Shown one piece after another: positions 1 to 7,538 of a stretch of DNA of 26,131 nt. Location of the stretch: assembly GCA_044866075.1 (NCBI GenBank), contig JBIOTQ010000014.1, forward strand, positions 1 to 26,131, in the 5' to 3' direction. How positions within the stretch are numbered: the first letter of the stretch is position 1; each line of letters begins with the position of its first letter. Made by a program: the position numbers and the translations under genes. The DNA comes from JBASRP01 sp044866075 (GTDB taxonomy: Bacteria; Actinomycetota; AC-67). The notes under the pieces are model-generated. The model worked only from the letters and a program-made list of their open reading frames with translations, was not told the DNA's origin and made no database searches.

Positions 1-375
1 ATCGCGGTGGTGCTGGTCGCGGGCTTCGGAGCGATCATCCACTACCGGGTAGACGATCTCGAACACGCGGGCATGTCGCGCGGCATCCTCATCCGATCCG
101 AGATTCGTGGACCCCAGCCTGGAATGCCCGAGCACCCATAGACCGAGGACCTCAGGATACTCAGCAGCACGCGTTGCAAGTTCGCTCTTCTCGGGTGGAA
201 CGCCGAGGAGTTCGGTATCGATGACATCGGTCCGAGCAAGCGCGATCTGCGGCCCCTGACCGTGCAGGCGACGCAGTTCCACGGCGGCGTGGGAGGGGTC
301 GTCGATGAAGTGGGTGTCGATCACGAGCACGATGCCGCGCGCGCTTGTCAGCAACCGCGGTTCGTATGTCGTCAT
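1..375 (-). CDS. PIN-like domain protein, partial (runs off left edge)
   Basis: An open frame of 125 codons starts with ATG at 375 and is still open at base 1, so the C-terminus is missing. The N-terminus carries a hydrophobic strand ending in VLVIDTHFID, like the first acidic residue of PIN-domain nucleases. It is followed by DVIDTELLG, which could supply the second acidic residue. A later stretch contains LWVLGHSRLGST, and the frame leaves the window at RSEARDQHHRD, where PIN proteins often read RDxxHxAxA. PIN proteins are Mg-dependent ribonucleases, often VapC-type toxins. I see no antitoxin gene upstream, so it could be an orphan or have its partner beyond the edge. The Shine-Dalgarno is weak. 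The coding call is fairly secure; the PIN assignment is inferred from motif pattern only. Confidence 0.6.
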   Translation of the reverse strand, partial: MTTYEPRLLTSARGIVLVIDTHFIDDPSHAAVELRRLHGQGPQIALARTDVIDTELLGVPPEKSELATRAAEYPEVLGLWVLGHSRLGSTNLGSDEDAARHARVFEIVYPVVDDRSEARDQHHRD

Positions 376-392
376 CTCTGCCGTCGGCCAGT

Positions 393-411
393 CCGTTTGA
401 GAACCGTTTGA
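393..411. repeat. Tandem CCGTTTGA direct repeat upstream of the PIN-like gene
   Basis: Two identical copies of CCGTTTGA lie at 393-400 and 404-411, 11 bases start to start, so they fall on the same face of the helix. They lie 18-36 bases upstream of the PIN-like start codon. This is the arrangement of a two-site operator or activator box, but no protein can be named. Confidence 0.4.
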
Positions 412-687
412 TGAAAACACCCTCCGCCTCCTCGCTGCCGTCCGAACGGCCTGGCATCTTCGCTGCTCAGCGGAGGTGGAAGGAATCGAACCTACCCACC
501 CAGCGGCTCGACCCCGGCGCACCGGTTGTAGGGTTTCAAAGAGGTTCGCGTATGCGATCCGCGGGTCCCTTCGTAGACCACGGCGGCAATCTTAGGCGAA
601 GGCCGAGCCCGTCGAGCTCCGTACCGCCTCAGTCGCTCGGCGCCCAGTAGCGAATGATCTCCTCTCGCTGCCAGGGTGCGAAGGAAG

Positions 688-731
688 CGAGTGGCCTTCG
701 AGAGGAATGCGAGAGGAAACCGAGAGGTCGA
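688..731. repeat. Four-copy 11-bp direct repeat array (CGAGAGG core)
   Basis: CGAGTGG at 688, CGAGAGG at 699, CGAGAGG at 710 and CGAGAGG at 721 are each exactly 11 bases apart. The second and third copies extend as CGAGAGGAA. A further weak match, CGAAGGAAG, precedes them at 679. Helically phased repeats of this kind are seen in iterons and multi-site operators, but a short minisatellite is equally possible. It lies in a gene-poor stretch. Confidence 0.5.
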
Positions 732-789
732 CAATCGACGCTGCAAAGAGGTCTCCCGACCTAGGCTCTCGAGACGGATCCCTTCTGTG

Positions 790-1000
790 GTGTGAGACTG
801 CTTAGCAGCTCCCGCACTCGGCGGTCGCGAGCGTATTGGCACGCCGCCCAAGTAGCGCATAGACCGTTGCCATGGTGCGCGCGGGATGCCTCTCCGCACT
901 CCGTACAAACACGAAAGCGCCTCGACCAGGATGGTTTCGGATGCGATGACTCGGCCGCGATCGACGTGCCGGCTTGGCCGCGAATCTCGAGCTCATAGCG
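790..1000 (-). pseudogene. Possible frameshifted remnant of a small actinobacterial gene
   Basis: On the minus strand, one frame reads RYELEIRGQAGTSIAAE from about 1000 to 950. A second frame then reads VIASETILVEAL, and a third reads RTMATVYALLGR. In order these resemble, from memory, a small actinobacterial family that begins RYELRVxG, has a TxxxG strand and ends with a short helix such as ALHGLLxRIxxLGL. No single frame carries all three pieces and there is no obvious start codon. At least two frameshifts are needed, so this is only a candidate for a decayed gene and may be chance. Confidence 0.2.
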
Positions 1001-1100
1001 CGTGCTCTCGGCCGAGTATGCTTCCGGACACGATCGAAGCGATGTACGGCTAGAGGTTCTATTGCAGGAATCGCCTAGCGGGCGTCGAAGGCCGCTAGTG

Positions 1101-1730
1101 ATGGCCATGCGCCGCAAACCAAGCCGGGGCCTCCGCCTGGCACCGGCGCTCGGACTCGTTCTCGCCACCCTCGCCGTCCTCGGTCCGGCGACATCGGCCG
1201 CAGCCAAGGACGTCGGCGTAAGCATGAAAGAGTTCATGTTCATGCCGATGGACGTCACGGTCGACGTCGGAGACACCGTCGTGTGGACCTACGACGAGTC
1301 ATCGACCGATCCCGTCCCGAACTGCGAGTCGCCGTACCTCCAGCTCGGCATCCCCGGCGTTACCTGCCCGGGGCATTCGACGACGTCCGACGCCAAGGAC
1401 GGTTCCGGGAAGAGGCTGTGGGACTCGGGTGTGCACCGCGCGGGGGGCTTCCCCTTCCGACACCGGTTCACGAAGCCGGGCACGTACCGCTACTTCTGCA
1501 CCGTCCACGGCGGAGCGAACCCGAACAACCCCATCACGATGATGAACGGGACCGTCGTGGTCCGCGGGCAGTCTCCGTCGGTCCTCAACAAGCGGATCAT
1601 CTCGACCAAGCGGCCGGCCGTCGCAGCGACCGGAGCGAACGTTCGTGCGATAACGACGCTCGCGTTGCTCTTGATCTCGGCCGGAGCAGCTCTCTGGTGC
1701 GGCGACGCCTTGGTCCTTCGGCGCCGCTAA
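1101..1730 (+). CDS. Secreted cupredoxin (plastocyanin-like) with C-terminal anchor
   Basis: A 209-residue blue-copper-like protein. Residues 4-35 form a signal peptide (RRK, a hydrophobic run, then ATSAAAKD). The cupredoxin domain spans about 37-155. Likely copper ligands are His92 (PGHSTTSD), Cys133 and His136 (YFCTVHGG) and Met147 or Met148. Cys75 and Cys89 flank an insertion before the first ligand and could form a disulfide. The C-terminus reads VAATG at 174-178, then a hydrophobic segment and RRR, which resembles a sortase signal with a non-canonical motif. The frame opens upstream at 1002, but the signal peptide fits ATG 1101; ATG 1107 is also possible. It probably carries electrons or stores copper at the cell surface. 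It converges with the hydrolase gene, overlapping its stop by four bases. Confidence 0.85.
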   Translation: MAMRRKPSRGLRLAPALGLVLATLAVLGPATSAAAKDVGVSMKEFMFMPMDVTVDVGDTVVWTYDESSTDPVPNCESPYLQLGIPGVTCPGHSTTSDAKDGSGKRLWDSGVHRAGGFPFRHRFTKPGTYRYFCTVHGGANPNNPITMMNGTVVVRGQSPSVLNKRIISTKRPAVAATGANVRAITTLALLLISAGAALWCGDALVLRRR

Positions 1731-3466
1731 CCGGACCCGAGGGCCTCGGACAGGCTGCTGCCCGGGAGGACGGGAAAAAGCAACCGTGAGCCGTCGATAC
1801 CTCCAACGGCGACAGTGTTGACGGCAACGCCCGCCGGCGTCGAGGCGGCCGAGACGCCGACGACGTCGAGCCGGATGCGATGGCCGGCTTTGAACCGATT
1901 GCCGATCGGCCAGAATTCGACGAAGTAGCGGCGCTGTTCACCGATGTCGGCCGGAGATTTCTCGGAGTAGATCCCGTAGGGCTGAACGATGTCGCCGGTC
2001 ACCGGGTCGGTCAGCGAGCGTGCGACGTCGATGTTCGGATACGAGGTGCGCAACCGGCCGGTGGCGACGGGATGCGGCGCCCCGTCGGGCGAGACATCCG
2101 ATATCACAGCCCAGATGTCGGACTCGGCCGCGGTGCTCGAGAGCAGCAGCTCGAGTGACAGAGGCCCGGCGGACAGGACCGCGCTCGCGAGCGGTCGGGT
2201 CGTGTACGAGAGACCGAGCGGCTCGGCGAGCGTCGTCTCCGTCAGCACCGGAAACGCATCGGCGAGCGCGTTGACGCCGTTCGGTCCGACGATGGCCGTG
2301 TTCGGCTGGTCGGAGGCCCCTGGGTATGTGGGGATCGTCGGGTAGGACTGCATCGCCGTCGCGGGGGATGCGTTCAGGCTGAGAGAACCGTCGTTGAGCG
2401 ACCGCGCGGTTCCGCTTTGCGTCGCGTCGAGCCGCAACGACTCCCAGCGCGTACCGGGGACCGGCCAGTCCGCTCCGTCGTAGCGGACGGATGCGCCGTG
2501 AAGGTCGTCTTCGCGATCACCGTCCGAGAGCCACAACTTCACGCGTGGCTGGAGATCGACTCCGTTGTCGATGCCTCTGAGATAGTGATCGAACCAGGCC
2601 GCGTCCTCGGCCTCGCGAAGCCCTTCGGCGCGCTCGGGAACTCCGTCGTGGGCGCCGATCACCATCAAGTGTGCGCCGTCGCCGCGGAGGGCCTGGTAGG
2701 CCTGGAACGCGCCGCGCGACTCGACGTCGAAGAAGCCGTCGACCATCTGGATCGGAAGATGGTTGACGTCTCCGCGCATGCCGCGTTCCTGCCAGTAAGA
2801 GTCGAGCGATTGATGGATCAGCGCATTGCTTCCGGCATCGACGAGCCCGCCGGCGACGCTCGCGGTCGCGACCGGGTCGCGGCCGAGCCGCTCCGGGGTG
2901 GCGGCGAGAGCCGGCCCGCCGATCAGGCCCAGGACGCCGAGCCCCGGGAGTGCGTTGGGGACGCCACCGGGGAAGAGCAGGTCGCGATACAGCTCGTGCG
3001 TGCCGGACCACATGACGGCCGCTTGCACGCAGGGCAACCGTAGATGCAAAGAGTTGTAGAAGGTGATCGCGCTCGCCGAGAAGCCGAAGACGCCGAGCGT
3101 CCCGTTGCTCCACGGCTGATGACACGCCCACTCGAGGACCTCGACGAGGTCGGCCTGCGTGCGGGGTCCGAGCGAGTCGAAGCGGCCGTCGCTGTCACCG
3201 GTCCCGCGGATGTGGACCTGGAGATAGTTGTATGCCGGTCCGGCAAACGTAGGGCAACAGCTCGGGCGGTACGGGCTGAACTCTACGATCACCGGACGCG
3301 GCGCCAGCGAGCCCTCGCCACCCACGAGCGTCTGCAACGAGACCCCGTCGGACGCGACGAAGCGTTGGCTCTGAATCACCTGAGCGGCGTGCGCCGGGCC
3401 GGCGGCCAACGTCGCGACGAGGGCTGCAGCCGCGGCCAATCCCGCCGTCCCACGTTTGCCGCGCAT
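1727..3466 (-). CDS. Secreted CocE/NonD-family alpha/beta hydrolase
   Basis: A 579-residue secreted hydrolase of the CocE/NonD (X-Pro dipeptidyl-peptidase-like) family, which cleaves esters or amides. Residues 1-28 are a signal peptide ending AHAAQ. The alpha/beta-hydrolase part holds the nucleophile Ser130 in GFSAS, Asp247 in DGFFDVES and His273 in GAHDG, which fit the Ser-Asp-His triad order. RGTGDSDGRFD at about 87-97 matches the conserved loop before the nucleophile. The C-terminal third, with RRYFVEFWPIGNRFKAGHRI, matches the jelly-roll PepX_C domain. Length is normal for the family. The nucleophile elbow, GFSAS instead of the commoner GxSYxG, is slightly unusual. It stands alone, divergent from the gene at 3568. 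The substrate cannot be told from sequence. Confidence 0.88.
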   Translation of the reverse strand: MRGKRGTAGLAAAAALVATLAAGPAHAAQVIQSQRFVASDGVSLQTLVGGEGSLAPRPVIVEFSPYRPSCCPTFAGPAYNYLQVHIRGTGDSDGRFDSLGPRTQADLVEVLEWACHQPWSNGTLGVFGFSASAITFYNSLHLRLPCVQAAVMWSGTHELYRDLLFPGGVPNALPGLGVLGLIGGPALAATPERLGRDPVATASVAGGLVDAGSNALIHQSLDSYWQERGMRGDVNHLPIQMVDGFFDVESRGAFQAYQALRGDGAHLMVIGAHDGVPERAEGLREAEDAAWFDHYLRGIDNGVDLQPRVKLWLSDGDREDDLHGASVRYDGADWPVPGTRWESLRLDATQSGTARSLNDGSLSLNASPATAMQSYPTIPTYPGASDQPNTAIVGPNGVNALADAFPVLTETTLAEPLGLSYTTRPLASAVLSAGPLSLELLLSSTAAESDIWAVISDVSPDGAPHPVATGRLRTSYPNIDVARSLTDPVTGDIVQPYGIYSEKSPADIGEQRRYFVEFWPIGNRFKAGHRIRLDVVGVSAASTPAGVAVNTVAVGGIDGSRLLFPVLPGSSLSEALGSG

Positions 3467-3567
3467 CTCGGTTCGTCAATTCGGTGCCGGGCAGCGAACA
3501 CCTGTTTCTCGTTCCGGCGGGGGACCGGGGAGAATAGGCGGAATCCGAGCAAGGAAGGCAGGAGCCG

Positions 3568-4122
3568 ATGCGTCTTTCGAACCCCCGCGTCCCACCTGTG
3601 ACCGACGAGTCGAGCCTCGACACCCAGGCGCGAGATCTGCTCAGAGCGACGTCGCTCGGCCCGGCCGTCAACATCTTTCGCACGCTCGTCCGGCACCCGA
3701 AGCTCTTCAAGAGGTGGCTCGTCTTCGCGAATCACGTTCTCTTCAGGTCGACGATCCCGCCGCGCGATCGCGAGATCCTCATCTTGAGGACGGGATGGCG
3801 TTGCCGTGCGGAGTACGAGTGGGGACAGCACGTGATAATCGGCAAGGCCGTCGGTCTCTCCGACGACGAGATCCTCCGCATCGCGGACGGGTCAGAAGCT
3901 CCGGGCTGGGATCCCTTCGACGCGGCGCTCCTGCGCGCCGCCGACGAGCTACACGAGGATCACTTCATAAGCGACGCGACCTGGAAGGACCTCGGCGAGC
4001 GCTATTCGACGGAGCAGTTGATGGACGCGGTCTTCACGGTCGGCCAGTACACGCTCGTGTCGATGGCGCTGAACTCTTTCGGTGTCCAGCTCGATTCCGG
4101 CGTCCCAGGATTCCCACGATGA
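3568..4122 (+). CDS. Carboxymuconolactone decarboxylase / AhpD-like family protein
   Basis: A 184-residue all-helical protein of the carboxymuconolactone decarboxylase (CMD) family. The core motif at residues 74-88 contains Cys79, Glu82 and His88 (RCRAEYEWGQH). AhpD peroxidase reductases have CxxC here; this protein has CxxE, so a thiol-disulfide role is unlikely and a decarboxylase or lactone-type role is more plausible. The downstream segment VGLSDDEI followed by DELHEDHFISDATW is typical of the family. A good Shine-Dalgarno (GCAGGAG) precedes ATG 3568. Its stop overlaps the start of the SDR gene as ATGA, so the two are translationally coupled and probably act on the same compound. Members of this subgroup often sit with dehydrogenases in aromatic, lipid or steroid breakdown loci; that link is inference. 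Confidence 0.85.
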   Translation: MRLSNPRVPPVTDESSLDTQARDLLRATSLGPAVNIFRTLVRHPKLFKRWLVFANHVLFRSTIPPRDREILILRTGWRCRAEYEWGQHVIIGKAVGLSDDEILRIADGSEAPGWDPFDAALLRAADELHEDHFISDATWKDLGERYSTEQLMDAVFTVGQYTLVSMALNSFGVQLDSGVPGFPR

Positions 4123-4913
4123 GGCTGAAGGACAAGGTCGCGATCGTCACCGGCGCGGGCCAGACCCCCGGCGACACGATCGGAAACGGACGCGCGACGG
4201 CCCTCCTCTTCGCGCGCGAGGGCGCGCGGGTCATGCTCGTCGACCGTCGCGCAGACTCTGCGCGCGAGACCGAGGCGATGATCGCTGCGGAGGGCGGCAC
4301 TACGTCGATGTTCGAGGCCGACGTGACGCGCGAAGACGACTGTCGCGCGATCGCCGCCGCGTGCCTGGAGCGGTTCGGGCGTATCGACATCCTGCACAAC
4401 AACGTCGGGATCGGACGGGGTGACGGTGGCGCGACCCATCTCGACGTCGAGGTCTGGAAGAAGATAATCGACGTCAACCTGACCGCGATGTTCCTCACGT
4501 GCAAGCACGTCCTGCCGCAGATGCACGAGCAGGGCTGGGGATGCATCATCAACATCTCCTCGCTCGCGTCGATCGCAGCGGCCCCCATGCTTGCCTACAA
4601 GGTCTCCAAGGCCGGGGTCAACGCTCTCACCCAACAGATCGCGATCGCGAACGCCAGCCACGGGATCCGCTGCAACGCCATCCTCCCGGGGTTGATGAAC
4701 ACGCCGATGGCGATCGAGGGTTTCGTCGAGGCGACCGGCGTTGCGAAGGATGATCTGATCCGCGCGCGGGACGCGATGGTTCCCCTTCGCGGGAAACAGG
4801 GGACCGCCTGGGATGTCGCCTACGCGGCGCTGTTCCTCGCCTCCGACGAGGCGCAGTTCATCACCGGCGTTCTTCTCCCCGTCGACGGGGGGCAGAGCGT
4901 CAAAGTCGGCTAG
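4119..4913 (+). CDS. Short-chain dehydrogenase/reductase (SDR)
   Basis: A 264-residue classical SDR, NAD(P)-dependent and cytoplasmic. The cofactor motif begins TGAG at 11-14 and resumes at GNGRA (22-26) with a short insertion between, a variant found in one SDR subgroup. NNVG is at 94-97, the catalytic serine is Ser147 or Ser148 (INISS), and Tyr160 with Lys164 form YxxxK. The C-terminus has the usual PVDGGQS. Asp37, at the end of the second strand (VDRR), suggests NAD preference. The ATG at 4119 overlaps the TGA of the CMD gene, which fixes the start even though the frame is open well upstream. It converges with the VOC gene nine bases away. The substrate is unknown. Confidence 0.92.
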   Translation: MRLKDKVAIVTGAGQTPGDTIGNGRATALLFAREGARVMLVDRRADSARETEAMIAAEGGTTSMFEADVTREDDCRAIAAACLERFGRIDILHNNVGIGRGDGGATHLDVEVWKKIIDVNLTAMFLTCKHVLPQMHEQGWGCIINISSLASIAAAPMLAYKVSKAGVNALTQQIAIANASHGIRCNAILPGLMNTPMAIEGFVEATGVAKDDLIRARDAMVPLRGKQGTAWDVAYAALFLASDEAQFITGVLLPVDGGQSVKVG

Positions 4914-4922
4914 TTACAACGC

Positions 4923-5354
4923 TCAGTCCGGCAGCTCGAACTGCGGGTTCCAGATGATCTCCCAGAGATGCCCGTCGAGGTCGCGGAAGTATCCGGAGTA
5001 GATCCCCCACGGCCGTTCGCGAGGCGTTTCGAGGAGCGTCGCGCCCGCCGCCTCCGCCTGCGAAAGGATCGCGTCGACATCTTTCCTGTCCGGCACAAGG
5101 TGGCCGATGCTGAACGCCCCCGACGAGGGTGGGGGAGCGGGCACCGCCGCGTCTTTCGCGAGGTCCGGATACAGCGAGAGTATGAGGTCGCCTTTCAGCC
5201 GGAACATGGCCGCCGCTCCCCCCGCGGTTGTTTCGTCACCGGGGAACTCGGTGCCGATGACGCCGTCCGACTGGAGGCCGAGTGCACGATAGAAGACGAG
5301 TGCGCGGTCGAGGTCGGTGACCCTGAGGGTGATCACGTGGATGCGCGGGTTCAT
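4923..5354 (-). CDS. VOC (glyoxalase/bleomycin-resistance-like) family protein
   Basis: A 143-residue single VOC module: HVITLRVTDLDRALVFYRAL at the N-terminus and GYFRDLDGHLWEIIWNP at the C-terminus, the paired beta-alpha-beta repeats of this fold. His6 and the Glu of HLWEI are candidate metal ligands. A strong Shine-Dalgarno, AGGAGG, lies just upstream of the ATG at 5354. VOC proteins include glyoxalase I, ring-cleaving dioxygenases and antibiotic-binding proteins; nothing here decides between them. It lies 111 bases downstream of the Calx-beta gene on the same strand and converges with the SDR. Confidence 0.88.
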   Translation of the reverse strand: MNPRIHVITLRVTDLDRALVFYRALGLQSDGVIGTEFPGDETTAGGAAAMFRLKGDLILSLYPDLAKDAAVPAPPPSSGAFSIGHLVPDRKDVDAILSQAEAAGATLLETPRERPWGIYSGYFRDLDGHLWEIIWNPQFELPD

Positions 5355-5465
5355 GGCGTCCTCCTATGACAGGCGACGCCATGGATTTCACCAGCCGGAC
5401 GGGGGTCTTGTCTTGAGGGAGTCGGCGATGACACCGACAAGGTTCATCTCACAGGGGAAAGAGCC

Positions 5466-6731
5466 CTAGCACGCACCCTGCACGGCCACTGCCTGGGGCG
5501 GTGTTCCGACCAGCGCTCCCGTTGAAACGAACCAGACCGTGAAGGTTCTGGATACGAGGTTTCCCTGGTTGGTGCACGGTCGCCGCAGCGTTTGGACGGG
5601 GAATCCGACGACCTGCTCGCCCGGTGCGAACGTCACGGCATTGAGCGCAGACTCGCCCCACGGGCCGTACTTGATCTCACCGCTCGTCGGAACGTAGTCG
5701 AGGCCAGCGTGAGCATCGCCATCGATCGTGATCAGGCGCACGGTGACGGGGTAGTCGACCGGGTGATCGAGCCAGACGTCGATCGGCGCCGTAGTTCCGG
5801 CCGAGACCGGCGACGCAGATCCGATCCAACGGGAGAAGAGGCCGGCCGAGACCACGGCATCTCGCGCGCCGTCGTCGTTCAGGATCGTGAGCCGCCCGAT
5901 GTGGCCGAGGCGAGCCGTCGACGGCCGCTCGATCTGGAACCGAACCGTCTCATCGACCTCACCGATGTCGTCGTTCCATATCTGGATCGTGAATCGTTGC
6001 TGCGTTTCTCCGGGAGGCAAGTAGTAATAGAAGCGGAGGGGCCGATAATCCCAGCCGGGCACCGCGAGATCCGGGCGCAGCCTGCTCTTATCGAACGGGC
6101 CCTCTTCCGTGGTGATGAGCCCTCGCACGCCCAACTCCGTCGGCCCCGTGCGACGAAGCGTGAAAGTTGCCGCACCCGCACCTTCGGCGACGCTCACGTC
6201 GGCCAGCCACAAGACCGCTTGTTCATCGTCTCGGATCTCTCCGGTATCCACGCTTGGAAAGATCGTCGCGTTCACGGCTCGGCTCATAGAGAAGTAGATA
6301 TGCTCGACGTCGAGTTCGTCTCGTCTGTCGCCGATGACCCTCACGTAGAGTCGCTTGTAGTTCTCACCCGGCTTGAAATTGACCGTCGTGTCCAGGGGGT
6401 AGAAGTCCGCGCCCGAGGTCGCGCTGGTCGTGACGGAGGCCGCCGACGTACTTCCCTGGAGTGTGCGCACGCGGACGCTGATCGTGCGGGACGACGTGCG
6501 GTTGTAGAGCAGACGCACGCCCACCGGCAGCGCCACGGTCCCCGAGTTTCCCTCGACGACGGCTCCGGCCGAAAGGGTGATCTGAGGAAGGCTTCCGGCG
6601 CGCGCTCCGAGAGGCACGGCGAGGGCCGCGATCAGCAACGCGGCTGCCGCGAATGTCGGCTTTCTCCTCGAAGGGGACATCGGCACTCGGAATAACGACC
6701 GGGTGCGATCGCGAGTGGTGCTGTCCGACAT
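5466..6731 (-). CDS. Secreted Calx-beta repeat protein
   Basis: A 421-residue exported protein. If translation begins at the second methionine (6680), the protein starts MSPSRRKP and has an immediate signal peptide ending GARAGS; the first ATG (6731) adds 17 charged residues. Neither start has a clear Shine-Dalgarno. The mature part has three Calx-beta-like repeats. Markers are SGADFYPLDTTVNFKPGE and EIRDDE in the first, DDIGEVDETVRFQIE and TILNDD in the second, and AGLDYVPTSGEI with FAPGEQ in the third. The acidic loops at repeat ends are typical calcium sites. It ends shortly after the third repeat with no anchor, so it is probably released or loosely bound. A role in adhesion or matrix binding is inferred from the family only. 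Confidence 0.82.
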   Translation of the reverse strand: MSDSTTRDRTRSLFRVPMSPSRRKPTFAAAALLIAALAVPLGARAGSLPQITLSAGAVVEGNSGTVALPVGVRLLYNRTSSRTISVRVRTLQGSTSAASVTTSATSGADFYPLDTTVNFKPGENYKRLYVRVIGDRRDELDVEHIYFSMSRAVNATIFPSVDTGEIRDDEQAVLWLADVSVAEGAGAATFTLRRTGPTELGVRGLITTEEGPFDKSRLRPDLAVPGWDYRPLRFYYYLPPGETQQRFTIQIWNDDIGEVDETVRFQIERPSTARLGHIGRLTILNDDGARDAVVSAGLFSRWIGSASPVSAGTTAPIDVWLDHPVDYPVTVRLITIDGDAHAGLDYVPTSGEIKYGPWGESALNAVTFAPGEQVVGFPVQTLRRPCTNQGNLVSRTFTVWFVSTGALVGTPPQAVAVQGAC

Positions 6732-6792
6732 GTCGCGGCAGCCCGGTTACTTCCGGCCAAACGGTTAATCCGGTCCTGTGAAGCAAGACTGC

Positions 6793-7437
6793 TCAGACGT
6801 CGCGCGACACCAGCAGGCGAACGGCGAAACGCGCGTACTGTTCGGCGACCTGCTCGGCGGCGTATTCCGGGTAGTTCGGGTTCCGTCCCCACCATTCCGC
6901 GACGCGAAGTCCCATCGCGCCGATCGCCGCGGTCGCGAGCCACGAGTCGTCGACGAGGAAGGCTCCGAGCTCGATGCCGCGGTTGATCACGTCGATGAAG
7001 ATCTGCGTCGAGTCGTCGCGGATGTGTTGGACGCGTGCCGCGTTCTCCGGAGTCAAGGCGTGAAGCTCACGGTTGGCAACGCGCGCGAGTGATGCATGCT
7101 CCGCGTGGAACAAGACGTGCGCGTACCCGAGAGCGCGGATCTGATCGACCGGATCGCTTCCCGCCTCGAGGAGGGCGGCGCGCAGGCGGGCGCCGTGTTC
7201 CTCGTGTGCCGTCAACAGCAGCTGGAAGAGGAGCTCCTCTTTGGACTCCAGGTGCTTGTAGATGCTCGGCGCCCGGATCCCCGCCGCCTCGGCGATGTCC
7301 CGGACGCTGACACCGTGGAACCCGCGCTCCCCGAAGAGGAGCAGGGCCTGCTCGAGCAGCCGCCGGTGCGTGCCGGTCGAGCGCGCGCGGTCTGGCAGTA
7401 GGTTTTCGCCGGTGGTGCGGGTCGCCGGAATGCTCAT
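6793..7437 (-). CDS. TetR/AcrR-family transcriptional regulator
   Basis: A 214-residue TetR-type repressor. The helix-turn-helix region lies at about residues 22-70, with LLEQALLLFGERGFHGVSVR, DIAEAAGI and SIYKHLESKEELL as the family marks. The C-terminal ligand domain contains HASLARVANRELHALTPEN and WWGRNPNYP, typical of the subgroup near fatty-acid and acyl-CoA genes. It is transcribed away from the transporter operon, with a 142-base region between the two starts that carries a 16-base palindrome. It therefore probably represses the operon and perhaps itself, with an acyl-CoA or the transported substrate as inducer (inference). Confidence 0.9.
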   Translation of the reverse strand: MSIPATRTTGENLLPDRARSTGTHRRLLEQALLLFGERGFHGVSVRDIAEAAGIRAPSIYKHLESKEELLFQLLLTAHEEHGARLRAALLEAGSDPVDQIRALGYAHVLFHAEHASLARVANRELHALTPENAARVQHIRDDSTQIFIDVINRGIELGAFLVDDSWLATAAIGAMGLRVAEWWGRNPNYPEYAAEQVAEQYARFAVRLLVSRDV

Positions 7438-7493
7438 GGTGCGGATTCTCCGCGAACAATCGCTAGCTCCCGGCAGGATAACTCATGGAATCG

Positions 7494-7507
7494 CCTATTG
7501 ACATAGG
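7494..7507. promoter_or_regulatory. Dyad overlapping the -35 box of the transporter operon
   Basis: CCTAT, TGAC, ATAGG form a 5-base-arm inverted repeat that covers the TTGACA -35 hexamer at 7498-7503. It may be a second regulator site or may simply reflect the hexamer by chance. Confidence 0.3.
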
Positions 7508-7526
7508 GAAAAAGGGGGGGCAAAAT
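7498..7526 (+). promoter_or_regulatory. Sigma-70-type promoter of the transporter operon
   Basis: A perfect -35 hexamer TTGACA at 7498-7503 is followed by a 17-base spacer and CAAAAT at 7521-7526, four of six matches to the -10 consensus. Transcription would start near 7533. The spacer contains A5 followed by G7, so slippage in the G run would change the spacing. Confidence 0.6.
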
Positions 7527-7538
7527 TCCATTCGTCGG

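Larger units (their letters stand above)
376..1100. other. Gene-poor stretch
   Basis: About 725 bases lie between the PIN-like gene and the cupredoxin without an intact gene I can support. Open frames here have arginine- and serine-rich translations typical of shadows. The stretch does hold two sets of 11-bp-spaced direct repeats, a tRNA T-arm-like sequence at about 476-503 on the minus strand, and a possible broken gene at about 790-1000. It looks less GC-rich than the rest of the window. Confidence 0.5.

Noticed and set aside
470..580. Complete tRNA or tmRNA gene on the minus strand
   Set aside because: Only a T-arm-like and 3' acceptor-like piece is present. No 5' strand matching CACCTCC, no paired anticodon stem around TTTGAAA, and no tmRNA 5' end within the next 450 bases.
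492..908. 138-residue minus-strand open frame as an antitoxin or other gene
   Set aside because: The translation is Arg/Ser-rich without recognisable motif or ribosome binding site, and it crosses the repeat array.
1002..1100. Upstream start for the cupredoxin at 1002
   Set aside because: It would add 33 charged residues before the signal peptide; ATG 1101 places the signal correctly.
3456..4118. N-terminal extension of the SDR
   Set aside because: Shadow of the CMD gene; the SDR fold begins at residue 1 from ATG 4119.
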